Assembly (NCBI RefSeq): GCF_020177595.1
Contig: NZ_JAHTBL010000003.1
Coordinates: forward strand, 62,001 to 126,000
DNA from: Cognatishimia sp. MH4019
GTDB taxonomy: Bacteria; Pseudomonadota; Alphaproteobacteria; Rhodobacterales; Rhodobacteraceae
Direction: 5' to 3'
Length of the DNA: 64,000 nt
Part shown: piece by piece, positions 25,586 through 35,045 of the stretch
How the letters are laid out: each line of letters opens with the position of its first letter
Numbering within the stretch: position 1 is the stretch's first letter
Made by a program: the position numbers and the translations under genes
Notes under the pieces: generated by a model
Told to the model about the DNA's origin: nothing
The model's input: the letters and a program-made list of their open reading frames with translations, nothing else
Database searches by the model: none

Positions 25586-27445
25586 ATGTCTGGCCAGCCA
25601 GTTTCGGAGCCAGCTTTGCGCAATCTCGACACGTCCCGTTCGGACGACACCCCCCATGATGGCAGCCGCGCCGGTGCGTGGCCGATCCTTGTGCGTGTGG
25701 CGCCTTATCTGTGGCCCAGGAATGCGCCTGCGATGCGGGTCCGCGTGGTGCTGGCCATCGGCGTTCTGGTGTTGTCGAAGCTGATCGCAGTCGCCACGCC
25801 GTATTTCTTCAAGCTGGCCGTCGACACGTTGAGCGGGGAGGTCGAAAGCCCCACCGCCTTGCTGACCTTGGGTGCGGTTGGGCTGACGCTGGCCTATGGG
25901 GCCACGCGCCTTGTCTCGACCGGGTTTCAGCAGTTGCGCCTTGTGATTTTTGCACCCGTCACCGAACGCGCCTCGCGCCGCATCGCGTTGGAGGTGTTTG
26001 CCCATATCCACCGTCTTTCGTTGCGCTATCACCTGTCGCGCCAGACCGGCGCGCTGGCCCGGATTATCGACCGGGGTGTGGCGGGCATTCAGACGGTGCT
26101 GAGTGTGGCGCTCTTCTCCACCGGCCCCCTGATCCTGGAATTACTTTTGATTTGCGGGGTGTTACTGGGCGTCTTTGATGTACGTTTCGTGGCCATCGTG
26201 GCGGTCACGATCGTGGTATATGTCGCGTTCACCTTCATCGTCAGCGAATGGCGCGTGGGCCTGCGCCGCGAGATGAATGACCGCGACAAGGATATGAATC
26301 AAAAGGCGATGGACAGCCTCTTCAATTTCGAGACGGTCAAATATTTCGCCGCCTCGGGCCGCGAGGAAGCGCGCTATGAGGCGGCGTTGCGCACGTTTCA
26401 AAGCAGCTCGCTTCGGGTCACCTATTCGATGGCCGCGCTGAACTTCGGGCAGGCGTTTTTGATCACCGCGGGGCTGGTCGGCGTCATGGTTCTGGCAGCT
26501 GTGGGCGTGGAACGCGGCACGTTGACGGTTGGCGATTTCGTGATGGTCAACGCCTACATGCTACAGGTGATCGGTCCGCTCAATTTTCTTGGTGGTATTT
26601 ACCGCCAACTCCGTCAATCGCTGGTCGATATGGACGAGATGTTCGGCCTTCTCGACCGCCCAACAGAGGTGAGCGAGAAACCGGGTGCCGCCGCGCTGGA
26701 TGTCACGCGCGGAGAGGTCACGCTGAAAGACGCGCATTTTCACTACGACGCCAATCGCCCGATCCTGAAAGGCGTCGATATCCATGTGGCGGCCGGGGAA
26801 ACCGTCGCCCTTGTCGGCCCGTCGGGGGCGGGCAAATCGACCATCGGGCGGCTCCTGTTTCGGTTCTACGATGTGACGGGGGGCGCGTTGGTGATCGACG
26901 GACAGGATGTGCGGGATGTGACGTTGCAAAGCCTGCAGGAACAGATCGGCGTGGTGCCGCAGGATACGGTGCTCTTTAACGACACGATTGGATACAATAT
27001 CGCCTACGGAAACCCTGAGGCGGGGCCAGAGCAGATCGAAGCCGCCGCGCGCTCTGCGCAGATTTACGACTTCGTCATGGGCCTGCCGGACAAGTTTGAA
27101 ACCCGCGTGGGCGAGCGCGGTTTGAAGTTGTCAGGGGGCGAAAAACAACGTGTCGGCATCGCGCGCACGCTGCTGAAAGACCCTCCGATCATCCTGCTGG
27201 ACGAGGCAACCTCGGCGCTCGATTCCGAGACGGAGCGGGATATTCAGGATGCGCTGGACCGGATGAGCGAAGGCCGCTCGGTGCTGGTCATTGCGCACCG
27301 GCTCTCCACCGTTGTGGGCGCGGATCGCATCTATGTTCTGGAAGACGGCCAGGTGGTCGAAGAGGGGACGCATATCGCCCTTCTGGCCCAGGACGGGCGC
27401 TATGCCCGCATGTGGGCGCGCCAACTCCGCGAAGAGGCCGCGTAA
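25586..27445 (+). CDS. ABC transporter, ATM1/HMT-type fused permease-ATPase
   Basis: An inner-membrane half-transporter of 619 residues that should work as a homodimer. Six transmembrane helices occupy about residues 45-340. The nucleotide-binding domain follows, with Walker A GPSGAGKST, the Q-loop GVVPQDTVLF, the LSGGEKQRVGIARTL signature, Walker B IILLDEATSAL and the H-loop His in IAHRLSTV. The sequence resembles the ATM1/ABCB7 group, which exports glutathione-linked sulfur or heavy-metal conjugates. It follows the LysM gene by 24 nt and probably shares its transcript. Confidence 0.93.
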   Translation: MSGQPVSEPALRNLDTSRSDDTPHDGSRAGAWPILVRVAPYLWPRNAPAMRVRVVLAIGVLVLSKLIAVATPYFFKLAVDTLSGEVESPTALLTLGAVGLTLAYGATRLVSTGFQQLRLVIFAPVTERASRRIALEVFAHIHRLSLRYHLSRQTGALARIIDRGVAGIQTVLSVALFSTGPLILELLLICGVLLGVFDVRFVAIVAVTIVVYVAFTFIVSEWRVGLRREMNDRDKDMNQKAMDSLFNFETVKYFAASGREEARYEAALRTFQSSSLRVTYSMAALNFGQAFLITAGLVGVMVLAAVGVERGTLTVGDFVMVNAYMLQVIGPLNFLGGIYRQLRQSLVDMDEMFGLLDRPTEVSEKPGAAALDVTRGEVTLKDAHFHYDANRPILKGVDIHVAAGETVALVGPSGAGKSTIGRLLFRFYDVTGGALVIDGQDVRDVTLQSLQEQIGVVPQDTVLFNDTIGYNIAYGNPEAGPEQIEAAARSAQIYDFVMGLPDKFETRVGERGLKLSGGEKQRVGIARTLLKDPPIILLDEATSALDSETERDIQDALDRMSEGRSVLVIAHRLSTVVGADRIYVLEDGQVVEEGTHIALLAQDGRYARMWARQLREEAA

Positions 27446-27538
27446 CACCTCATTAAGGTTAACGCGGCCCCGCCCTGTTTCATCTTTGTCTAAATACTCT
27501 CGCCGAAGGCGGGCGGGTCGCTCGCCTCAATCGCAAGG

Positions 27539-27994
27539 CTACTCGGCAGCGACAGCGGCATCCGTGAGCTTGCCCAAAGCACCTGTCATCATTTTGAGAA
27601 CCTCGGCATCTGCAGGAACGCCGTGGGTTTCTGCCAGAGATGCGGGGTCGTGATAGGTGACCTGCACCTGTCCGTCCGCGTCCTCATAGGCCAGCACGCG
27701 CAGGGGCAGATCAAGCCCGGCAGTGATCGCGGCCTGCATCGCGGGCGTTCCCAGCTTGGGGTTGCCGAACATCAGCATCTGCGCAGGGGCCAGCTCGGAC
27801 CCGACGCTTTCAGCGCCTTTCGCGTGATCGACGCGGGCAAAGACAGTTGCGCCTGCGTTGCCGACAGCAGCTTCCAGACGGTCGATGGTGACCGCAACGG
27901 AATGTGGGCTGGGTTTGCTGATCAGGTCTGCGGCAAAGGCAGCGGGGGCCGCGATGCATAGGGCAAGGGTGCAAAGGGTGGAACGCAAGGGCAT
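27539..27994 (-). CDS. Secreted DUF302 domain protein
   Basis: A 151-residue periplasmic protein. A signal peptide (MPLRSTLCTLALCIAAPAAFA) precedes a DUF302 domain. The domain shows SVAVTIDRLEAAV at its start, FARVDHAKGAESVG, the family motif LMFGNPKLGTPAM, and LPLRVLAYEDADGQVQVTY near the end. The fold is small and alpha/beta; the function is unknown. It is transcribed alone, convergent to the ABC transporter, and separated from it by a 93-nt gap that holds a degenerate copy of the dispersed repeat (27482-27500). Confidence 0.9.
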   Translation of the reverse strand: MPLRSTLCTLALCIAAPAAFAADLISKPSPHSVAVTIDRLEAAVGNAGATVFARVDHAKGAESVGSELAPAQMLMFGNPKLGTPAMQAAITAGLDLPLRVLAYEDADGQVQVTYHDPASLAETHGVPADAEVLKMMTGALGKLTDAAVAAE

Positions 27995-28084
27995 GAAAGT
28001 CTCTCCTGATATGTCAGGAGGCCACTATGGCCGAGGCAATCCATAAACGGGCGTCACAAGCGCGTGACGCCCGTATGTTGCGCG

Positions 28085-31000
28085 TTACTCTGCCGCTTTG
28101 AGCGGTGCGAGGGATGGTGTGGAGGTCTCCGGGTCGTCCCAGATGATCTCGGGTGCTTTGACGCGGGCGGTTTCGCGCGACAGGGCCCAGTCCTGTGCCG
28201 CGCGGCTGGATTTGCCCATCGACATCTTTGCCAATAGCTGCGCCAGCCATTGCGCATAGGTGCTCACCCAGACCCGCAGGGCCAGCATCGACGGGGTGAA
28301 GACCAGTGTCAGCACAGTCGCGATACCCAGACCGAAGACCACAGCGGTGGCAAGCTGTTTCCACCATAGCGCTGTCGGGCTGTCGATGGAATAACCGCCG
28401 CCTATGAAATCAAGGCTGAGACCAAACATCATCGGCGCGAGGCCTGCCATGGTCGTGATCGTCGTCAGCAAGACCGGGCGGATACGCGCTTCGGCAGTGC
28501 GCACGATGGCCTCGATCCGGGGCATGTAGCGGGAATATTCCTGATAGGTGTCGATCAGAACAATGTTGTTGTTTACCACGATCCCGGCCAGCGCGACGAT
28601 CCCTGTGCCGGTCATGATGATCGAGAACGGTTGATTCATGACCAGCATCCCGATCAGCACGCCTGTCGTTGACAGGACCACCGCCAGCAGCACCAGAACG
28701 GCGTTATAAAAGCTGTTGAACTGCGCCAGCAGGATGATGAACATCAGACCCAGTGCGCCAGCAAAGGCGCTCATCAGGAATTGACCGCTTTCTTCCTGTT
28801 CTTCCTGGTCGCCAGTCCATTCAAAGCTGACCCCTTGGGGCAGGGCATCACCACTGTTGAGCCATTCGCTTAGCACGCCGATCCGCTCGTTTGCATTGAT
28901 CGGTGCGCCGTCTTCATTGACCAGACCCGGAAGCACATCGGCTTTCACATCGTAGTAACGCTGCTGATCGACCCGGTCGATCTGTGCCAGTTTGGCGACC
29001 GGCTTGCGGGTTATGAAGTTGGACAGCGGCACAAGCCCGTCCGACGTGCGCACCTTGAGGTTATCAAGGGTCGAGAGAACACGGTCATCTTCTGGCAAAC
29101 GCACACGGATGTCGATTTCCTCGTCCGAGCTGTCGACCCGCATCGTGTCCAGCAGAATGCCGCGTGTGACCAATTGCACCATGGCACCGACAGTGACCAC
29201 GTCCGCCCCGTAGCGGCCTGCTTTCTCGACATCGACGTCGATCTGCCAGTCGATGCCGGGCAAGGGCAGGGTGTCTTCGATCAGGGTCAGGCCTTCTGTT
29301 GCCTCGAAGCGTGTGCGCGCGATACGGGCGGCCTCTTCGAGGGTTTCAAGGCTGTCGCCTTTCAGACGCAGATGCACAGGTTTGCCGGATGCAGGGCCTT
29401 GCGCCAGTTCCGAGATTTCGGTTTCGATTCCGGGGATCGTGGCCAGTTGAATGGCCAGCTCGTCAATCACCACATTGCCGTCCAGTGACGGATCATCGGC
29501 GCGGTCTTCCCACGGGATCGTCTCGAACTGGATTTGGCCGACCGTGTCACGCGGGATCGCGGCACCGGAGGCGTCGGTGTTCAGCCCGCCCTGACCTGCG
29601 AAGGCGAAGGTGTTGACGACACCGGGATGCGCTTCGACGATGTCTTCGGCTTGCCGCAGAAGCGCGTCCTTTTCGTCAAGCGACAGGTTTCCGCGGGCGC
29701 GGACATAGGCGATGGCCTGTTCGGGCTCGGATTCCACAAAGAACTCCACCCCGTTATTGTTTTGGGTGAAGGTTATGAAGATTGTCACGACGAAGGCCGC
29801 GATAAGACCGATGGAGAGGATCGGCATGATCGGGTTGCCCGCGATGACCTTGATGAAGCGGCCAAACGGGGTGCGTTTGTGACCCGCTTTGATCTTGCGC
29901 GGGGCGCGGCGTCGTTCGACTGCTCCCATGACAACGGACAGGCTCAGCGCGCCGACAAGGAACATCACGACGCCCACAATCGTGCCCAAGGCGCCCGCGT
30001 TTGGGCCAAAGAGATAGGCAGGGTTCAGCAGCTTCATCGCGCCGATGAACACCAGGCCAAGGGCAGGGATCAGCAAGGCGGCGCGAGCAATCCACGGATA
30101 GCCGCGCAGCACGTTCGAGGTGCGCTCGATATTGCGGGAGATGCGACCGGTTACGCCGCCCATGACGGGTAGATAGATCAGCGCCACGACCAGTGAGGCC
30201 GACAGCACAAAGATCAGGGTGACGGGTAGCATGCCCATGAACTCGCCCGGAACGCCGGGCCAGAAAAGCATGGGCAGAAACGCGCAGAGCGTCGTCGCGG
30301 TGGAGCTGACAACAGGCCAGAACATGCGTTGCGCAGCCTCGACATAGGCCGCCATCGGGCCAGAGCCTTCCCTGATACGCCGGTCGGCATACTCGACAAC
30401 CACGATGGCCCCGTCGACCAGCATCCCCACGGCAAGGATCAGGCCGAACATCACGATGTTCGAGATCGACACGCCCATCACGGCGAGGAACGCGAAACAC
30501 AGCAGGAACGAGGTCGGGATTGCAAAGCCCACCAGCAGCGCCGAGCGCGAGCCGAGCGACGCAAGCACGACGATCATCACCAGCGCGATGGCGGTCAAAA
30601 CGGAGCCTTCCAATTGGCTGACCATCGAAGCAACCTGCCGCGACATATCGTTGGAGGTGCCAACCTGAATGGCGCTTTGCAGCTCGGGCGGCCAGCTTTC
30701 CTGTTCAGCGGCGACTTGCGCCTTTACGAGTTCTGCGGTGTCGATCAGGTTAAAACCCTTGCGCTTCACGACCTGCAAAGCGACCGTGTTGACGCCGTTA
30801 AAGCGCGCGGTGCCTTCGCGATCCTCGAAGGTCAGGTTTATATCGGCCAGATCGCCCAACGTGATGACCCGGTCGCCTTCGGTCTTGACGGGCAGGGCGT
30901 AAATGTCCGGCGTATCATCGAACGAGGAGGGGATTTTCACAGCAAACGCGCCGCTGGCGGTTTCGACCTCACCGGCGGCGATCAACTGGTTGTTGTTTGT

Positions 31001-31618
31001 TACAACGTTGATCAACTCGCCCGCGGTGATGTTGTAGGCTTCAAGCCGCAGCGGGTCGATCACGACCTCGACCATTTCGTCGCGCTGACCTGCAAGCCCG
31101 GCTTCCAAAACCGGCTCCAGCCCTTCAAGACGATCCTGCAGGTCTTTTGCAATACGCACCAAAGTGCGTTCAGGCACATCGCCGGTCAGGTTCACGATGA
31201 TGATCGGAAATTCGGAGAAGTTGATCTCGTTGATAGAATATTGCTCGGCCCCGGTAGGGAAATCGGCTGCTGCCTTTTGCATGGCGTCACGGACATCGGC
31301 CATGATTGCGGTCTTGTCCCAGCCGAATTCGAATTCCAGCGCGACACCGGCATAGTTTTCAGCCGCCGTCCCGGACATGGTTTTCAGACCGTCCAGATCG
31401 GACAGCTCCGTCTCCATCGGTTTGACCAAAAGCGTTTCGGCGTCTTCCGCCGAGATGCCGGGGAATGCCACCGATACGAACAGGGCCGGGATCTCGATGT
31501 CAGGCTCGCCCTCCTTGGGCAGGCCGACATAGGCGAAACCGCCGACCAGAATCGACAAGACGATAAACGCCATGACCATCCGCGCGCGGTTGGCGGCCCA
31601 TGCGACGACACCGATCAT
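28085..31618 (-). CDS. RND efflux transporter permease, enlarged
   Basis: An inner-membrane proton-driven exporter of 1177 residues, about 130 longer than typical AcrB-type permeases. TM4 carries VGMLVDGAIVVVEYADRR, with one acidic residue where AcrB has two (VDDAIVV). Two periplasmic porter loops flank the membrane halves. Between TM6 and TM7 (about residues 520-600) there is an additional segment with two long hydrophobic stretches and a basic cytoplasmic run, which explains the extra length and may add two helices. Its start overlaps the adaptor stop by 4 nt. A partner outer-membrane channel is not encoded nearby. The substrate is unknown. Confidence 0.93.
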   Translation of the reverse strand: MIGVVAWAANRARMVMAFIVLSILVGGFAYVGLPKEGEPDIEIPALFVSVAFPGISAEDAETLLVKPMETELSDLDGLKTMSGTAAENYAGVALEFEFGWDKTAIMADVRDAMQKAAADFPTGAEQYSINEINFSEFPIIIVNLTGDVPERTLVRIAKDLQDRLEGLEPVLEAGLAGQRDEMVEVVIDPLRLEAYNITAGELINVVTNNNQLIAAGEVETASGAFAVKIPSSFDDTPDIYALPVKTEGDRVITLGDLADINLTFEDREGTARFNGVNTVALQVVKRKGFNLIDTAELVKAQVAAEQESWPPELQSAIQVGTSNDMSRQVASMVSQLEGSVLTAIALVMIVVLASLGSRSALLVGFAIPTSFLLCFAFLAVMGVSISNIVMFGLILAVGMLVDGAIVVVEYADRRIREGSGPMAAYVEAAQRMFWPVVSSTATTLCAFLPMLFWPGVPGEFMGMLPVTLIFVLSASLVVALIYLPVMGGVTGRISRNIERTSNVLRGYPWIARAALLIPALGLVFIGAMKLLNPAYLFGPNAGALGTIVGVVMFLVGALSLSVVMGAVERRRAPRKIKAGHKRTPFGRFIKVIAGNPIMPILSIGLIAAFVVTIFITFTQNNNGVEFFVESEPEQAIAYVRARGNLSLDEKDALLRQAEDIVEAHPGVVNTFAFAGQGGLNTDASGAAIPRDTVGQIQFETIPWEDRADDPSLDGNVVIDELAIQLATIPGIETEISELAQGPASGKPVHLRLKGDSLETLEEAARIARTRFEATEGLTLIEDTLPLPGIDWQIDVDVEKAGRYGADVVTVGAMVQLVTRGILLDTMRVDSSDEEIDIRVRLPEDDRVLSTLDNLKVRTSDGLVPLSNFITRKPVAKLAQIDRVDQQRYYDVKADVLPGLVNEDGAPINANERIGVLSEWLNSGDALPQGVSFEWTGDQEEQEESGQFLMSAFAGALGLMFIILLAQFNSFYNAVLVLLAVVLSTTGVLIGMLVMNQPFSIIMTGTGIVALAGIVVNNNIVLIDTYQEYSRYMPRIEAIVRTAEARIRPVLLTTITTMAGLAPMMFGLSLDFIGGGYSIDSPTALWWKQLATAVVFGLGIATVLTLVFTPSMLALRVWVSTYAQWLAQLLAKMSMGKSSRAAQDWALSRETARVKAPEIIWDDPETSTPSLAPLKAAE

Positions 31619-32700
31619 TGGTTGGCCTCTTGATAGGTTACATCGACCGGCACGCCATCAATCACGAACTCCTGTCCGATGGTGATAATCTCGGCCTCTT
31701 CTTCAAGGCCGCCGATCCAGACCCCATCAATCGTGTCGCGCAGATAGACGATGGGGCGAAACTGTGCAGCGCCGTCCTCGACCACGCGCACGCCGATTGT
31801 GCCTTCATCCGACAAGGTCAGCGCGGAACCAGGGATCAGATGCGCCTGCGCGCCGTCTGACGCGATCACGATCTCGGCGGTTTGACCGTCGCGGATTGTC
31901 AGATCGCCGTTTGGCACCTCGATTTCCACGCGGAAGGTGCGGGTTGTGTCATCGGCAGAGCGTGACAGGAACGTCACGCGGCCTTGCACCTGCTCGCCCG
32001 TGGCCAGCGTGGCACCCGCCGTGGCACCGACAGTGACACGGTTGACCTCGGTTTCAGGCACAAAGCCCACCAGTTTGATCGGGTTCAGCTGAATGATCGT
32101 CGCGCAATGTCCGCCGGGTTGCAGCAGCGAGCCCAGCTCTGCCGCGTCGCTTTCCAGCAGACCGGCGAAGGGGGCTGTGATATTGAGCCGCTCCAGCTCT
32201 TTCTTGGCCGCTTGCACCGAGGCCTCTGCCGATTGCAGCGTGGCTTGAGCGCCGACGGCGCGGGTTTCAGACGCGAAACCGCCTTCTGCCAGACGGGCGG
32301 CTGCGGTGTTGTTGATTTGCGCTTCGGCCAGGCGGGCCTCTGCTTCGCTCAACATTGCGTCCCGGGTGCCGGGATCAAGCTGGCACAAAAGCTGACCCGC
32401 TTCGACATAAGCGCCTTTGCGCAGCGGGTCCGAGATCACAAGGCCCGAGGTTTCAGCGCGCACATCGACCTGACGCGCGGCTTCGGTGCGGCCGCGCACC
32501 AGCACGGCGCTGTCGATTTCCTGCGCGACCGAGCGCATGGCGACGACCGACACGCGTTCGGCGCTGTCCTCAATGGTTTCGCTTTGGGCTTCTTCATCTT
32601 CGGTGACGGCAGCAAAGGCCAAAAGCGCATCGCGTTCGAACACGACCATGTAAAGGCTGGCTGTCACCAGAATTGCGGTGAGAAGTGAAATGAGTCGCAT
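31615..32700 (-). CDS. RND efflux periplasmic adaptor (membrane fusion protein)
   Basis: A 361-residue adaptor linking the RND permease to an outer-membrane channel. An N-terminal membrane anchor/signal (residues 1-20) is followed by a split lipoyl/biotinyl-like domain (VRAETSGLVISDPLRKGAYVEAGQLL in parts), a coiled-coil hairpin rich in Ala/Glu, a beta-barrel region (VGFVPETEVNRV) and a membrane-proximal domain. There is no lipobox. It overlaps the permease by 4 nt and is the first gene of the pair. Its promoter region contains a 42-bp dyad that looks like a repressor operator. Confidence 0.92.
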   Translation of the reverse strand: MRLISLLTAILVTASLYMVVFERDALLAFAAVTEDEEAQSETIEDSAERVSVVAMRSVAQEIDSAVLVRGRTEAARQVDVRAETSGLVISDPLRKGAYVEAGQLLCQLDPGTRDAMLSEAEARLAEAQINNTAAARLAEGGFASETRAVGAQATLQSAEASVQAAKKELERLNITAPFAGLLESDAAELGSLLQPGGHCATIIQLNPIKLVGFVPETEVNRVTVGATAGATLATGEQVQGRVTFLSRSADDTTRTFRVEIEVPNGDLTIRDGQTAEIVIASDGAQAHLIPGSALTLSDEGTIGVRVVEDGAAQFRPIVYLRDTIDGVWIGGLEEEAEIITIGQEFVIDGVPVDVTYQEANQ

Positions 32701-32751
32701 CGAATGTCTCGTTTATCTTTCTGCAGTGTTGGAACGTGGCGTAAACCACGC

Positions 32752-32793
32752 CGCAAGTCGCGATGTGAGTTTCACTTACATAGCGACTTTGCG
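32752..32793. promoter_or_regulatory. 42-bp dyad operator upstream of the RND efflux pair
   Basis: A long inverted repeat is centred near 32772. The core ATGTGAGTTTCACTTACAT (32763-32781) is an almost perfect palindrome (one mismatch per arm pair) and is flanked by CGCAAGTCGC (32752-32761) and GCGACTTTGCG (32783-32793), which match each other except for one extra base. Size and form resemble TetR-family operators of RND pumps. It lies 52 nt ahead of the adaptor start. No TetR gene is encoded in the surrounding window. Confidence 0.65.
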
Positions 32794-32926
32794 GTAAACT
32801 AACCAGTTCAGATTAAAAAATTTATCTACCTCTCGCAAGAAATCACCTGTGCGTCACGGCACATCCGCCTTGGCAATCGTGCGGAAGTCACGGTAAGAGG
32901 GGCAAAATGCCGGTGGGAGGCCGTTT

Positions 32927-33601
32927 GTGAGCGATACCGACAGCTTTATTGAAGAGGTCAGCGAAGAGGTCCGTCGGGACCGTCTTTTCAACCTGTTGCG
33001 CCGTTATGGCTGGATTGCCGCAGCGCTTGTGGTGCTGGTCGTGGGGGGGGCTGCCTTCAACGAATTTCGCAAAGCATCTGAGCGCGCCGAGGCACAGGCG
33101 CGCGGCGATGCTTTGCTGGCTGCTTTGGAACAGCCCGAACCGGGGGAGGCGCTGGCCTCTGTCGCGACGGATGGCTCGGTGCCCGCGCTGATGCTGGCGG
33201 CTGCCGCTCTTGAAGAAGAAGGCAAGCTGGAAGAAGCTGCCGCACAGCTTGATCTGCTTGCCGTTAATCAAGACGCGCCGGCGATCTACCGCGATGTGGC
33301 AACGCTCAAATCGGTGATGTTGCGCGCCGAGACGCTAAGTGCCGATGACAAGCGCACGCGACTGACGCAATTGACCGCGCCGGGCAATCCGTTGCGGCTT
33401 CTCGCAGAAGAGCAACTTGCGCTTATCGACATCGAAACGGGCGATCTGGATGCCGCTGCGGCCCGTCTGGACGCGATCGAGAGTGACGCCGAGACAAGTG
33501 CGGGCTTGCGCCTGCGCGTCGGGCAGTTGAAACTGGCCTTGGGTCTGGCACCGCAAGGGTCAGGCGATGCAGCTGATGATCCAGCTGCAGAAGGCGAATA
33601 A
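32927..33601 (+). CDS. YfgM-like tetratricopeptide membrane protein
   Basis: A 224-residue inner-membrane protein with a cytoplasmic N-terminus rich in acidic and basic residues (FIEEVSEEVRRDRLFNLLRRYG), one helix (about residues 29-47, IAAALVVLVVGGAAF) and a periplasmic TPR-type domain (DUF2133/TPR-21 pattern). It matches YfgM, which in E. coli binds the SecYEG translocon and helps periplasmic chaperones. The GTG start at 32927 has GGAGG upstream. It stands directly before bamB and der, the same order as in E. coli. Confidence 0.85.
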   Translation: MSDTDSFIEEVSEEVRRDRLFNLLRRYGWIAAALVVLVVGGAAFNEFRKASERAEAQARGDALLAALEQPEPGEALASVATDGSVPALMLAAAALEEEGKLEEAAAQLDLLAVNQDAPAIYRDVATLKSVMLRAETLSADDKRTRLTQLTAPGNPLRLLAEEQLALIDIETGDLDAAAARLDAIESDAETSAGLRLRVGQLKLALGLAPQGSGDAADDPAAEGE

Positions 33602-33658
33602 AAGGATGCCGGGCAAGGCCACGCCACGCCCCGGATTGACAGGAATGAGGGTTTCGCA

Positions 33659-34978
33659 GTGACGCATGCACGCCGGATTTGTCTTTTGGGGGCGATTGCC
33701 CTGTTGGCCGCCTGCGGCAACCGCGAGGTTATTCTGGAAGGGGAGCGCCTTGATTTGCGCGCGCCACTGGATCCCGAAGACGCTGTTGTCGAAGAGGTTG
33801 TGGATGTCTCGACCGACATCACGCTCCCCGCGCAGGTGAACCATGCCGAATGGACCCACCGCAATGGCACCGCGTCGCACCGCATCCAGCATCCGGCGTT
33901 GTCGCGCACGCTGGCCTCGGTCTGGTCGTCCAATATTGGCTCGGGCGACAGCCGGAAGCACCGCATCACCGCCGACCCGGTCGTGAGTGCGGGTCGCATC
34001 TTTGCGCTGGACAGTCAGGCGACGGTCAGCGCGACCTCCACCTCTGGTGAACAAATTTGGTCGCGGGATCTGACACCGCCTATGGATCGCTCCTCCGATG
34101 CGTCGGGTGGCGGTTTGGCTGTGGCAGGGGACACGGTTTTTGTCACCACCGGCTTTGGCGAGTTGAGCGCGCTTGACGTCGCCACCGGTGCCGAGAAATG
34201 GGTGCAGGAACTGGACGGCGCCACGACAGGTGCGCCTACCGTCAGTGACGGTCTGGTCTACGTGATTTCGCGCGACAGCCAAGGCTGGGCGATCAACGCC
34301 GACACCGGCCGCATCGAATGGTCGGTCACCGGCACGCCGAGCCCGTCGAACATGGTCGGCGGCGCTGGCCCCGTTGTGGGCGACAAGCTGGCCGTCTTCG
34401 CCTTCGGCTCGGGTGAGCTGGTCGGCGCGTTCCGCAAAGGCGGCGTGCAGGTTTGGAATTCGTCGGTCTCCGGCGCGCGTCAGGGGCGGGCTTACACCAC
34501 GGTCACCGATATCACGGGCGATCCGGTCATTGACGGCGACGTGATTTACGCCGCCAACCAGTCAGGCCGCATCGTGGCGCTGAATGCAGGCTCGGGCGAG
34601 CGTATCTGGACCGCCAAGGAAGGCGCCTATAGCCCGGTGTGGCCCTCGGATAATGCGGTTTTCCTTGCCTCGGATGAAGGCAAGCTGGTGCGTCTTGAGG
34701 CGGCAACAGGTGCCGAGGTCTGGTCGGTCGATCTGCCCTATTTCAAGAAAGAACGTCCGCGCCGCAAGAAAGCGGTCTTTGCCCATTACGGCCCCGTTTT
34801 GGCAGGCGGTCGTTTGATCGTGGCCTCCAGCGACGGTCTGATCCGCAGCTTTGATCCGGTCAGCGGTGCGCTGATCTCGACCGTGGATATTCCGGGCGGG
34901 GCGACGACCAACCCGGTTGTGGTCAATGGGACACTCTACGTGGTCTCCGGGCGCGGCACGCTGCACGCGTACCGGTAA
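33659..34978 (+). CDS. bamB: Outer-membrane assembly lipoprotein BamB
   Basis: A 439-residue lipoprotein of the BAM complex, which inserts beta-barrel proteins into the outer membrane. The N-terminus has a signal peptide with lipobox LLAAC (Cys at about 19), after which follow PQQ-like beta-propeller blades such as VSAGRIFALDSQ, GLVYVISRDSQGWAINADTG, IYAANQSGRIVALNAGSGERIW and a last blade LYVVSGRGTLHAYR. The GTG start is preceded by a GAGGG. The neighbours (YfgM-like before, Der after) support the assignment over a periplasmic PQQ dehydrogenase. Confidence 0.93.
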   Translation: MTHARRICLLGAIALLAACGNREVILEGERLDLRAPLDPEDAVVEEVVDVSTDITLPAQVNHAEWTHRNGTASHRIQHPALSRTLASVWSSNIGSGDSRKHRITADPVVSAGRIFALDSQATVSATSTSGEQIWSRDLTPPMDRSSDASGGGLAVAGDTVFVTTGFGELSALDVATGAEKWVQELDGATTGAPTVSDGLVYVISRDSQGWAINADTGRIEWSVTGTPSPSNMVGGAGPVVGDKLAVFAFGSGELVGAFRKGGVQVWNSSVSGARQGRAYTTVTDITGDPVIDGDVIYAANQSGRIVALNAGSGERIWTAKEGAYSPVWPSDNAVFLASDEGKLVRLEAATGAEVWSVDLPYFKKERPRRKKAVFAHYGPVLAGGRLIVASSDGLIRSFDPVSGALISTVDIPGGATTNPVVVNGTLYVVSGRGTLHAYR

Positions 34979-35045
34979 TTTCGGCGCTTTCCGTTGACGC
35001 TTTGATGCTGTAAGCGGCGGGCTTGATCCTGTCGGAGAGCGGAAA

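Noticed and set aside
34979-35045. A separate promoter and terminator between bamB and der.
   Set aside because: The 67-nt gap has no hairpin or convincing -10/-35 pair; the genes are more likely one transcript.
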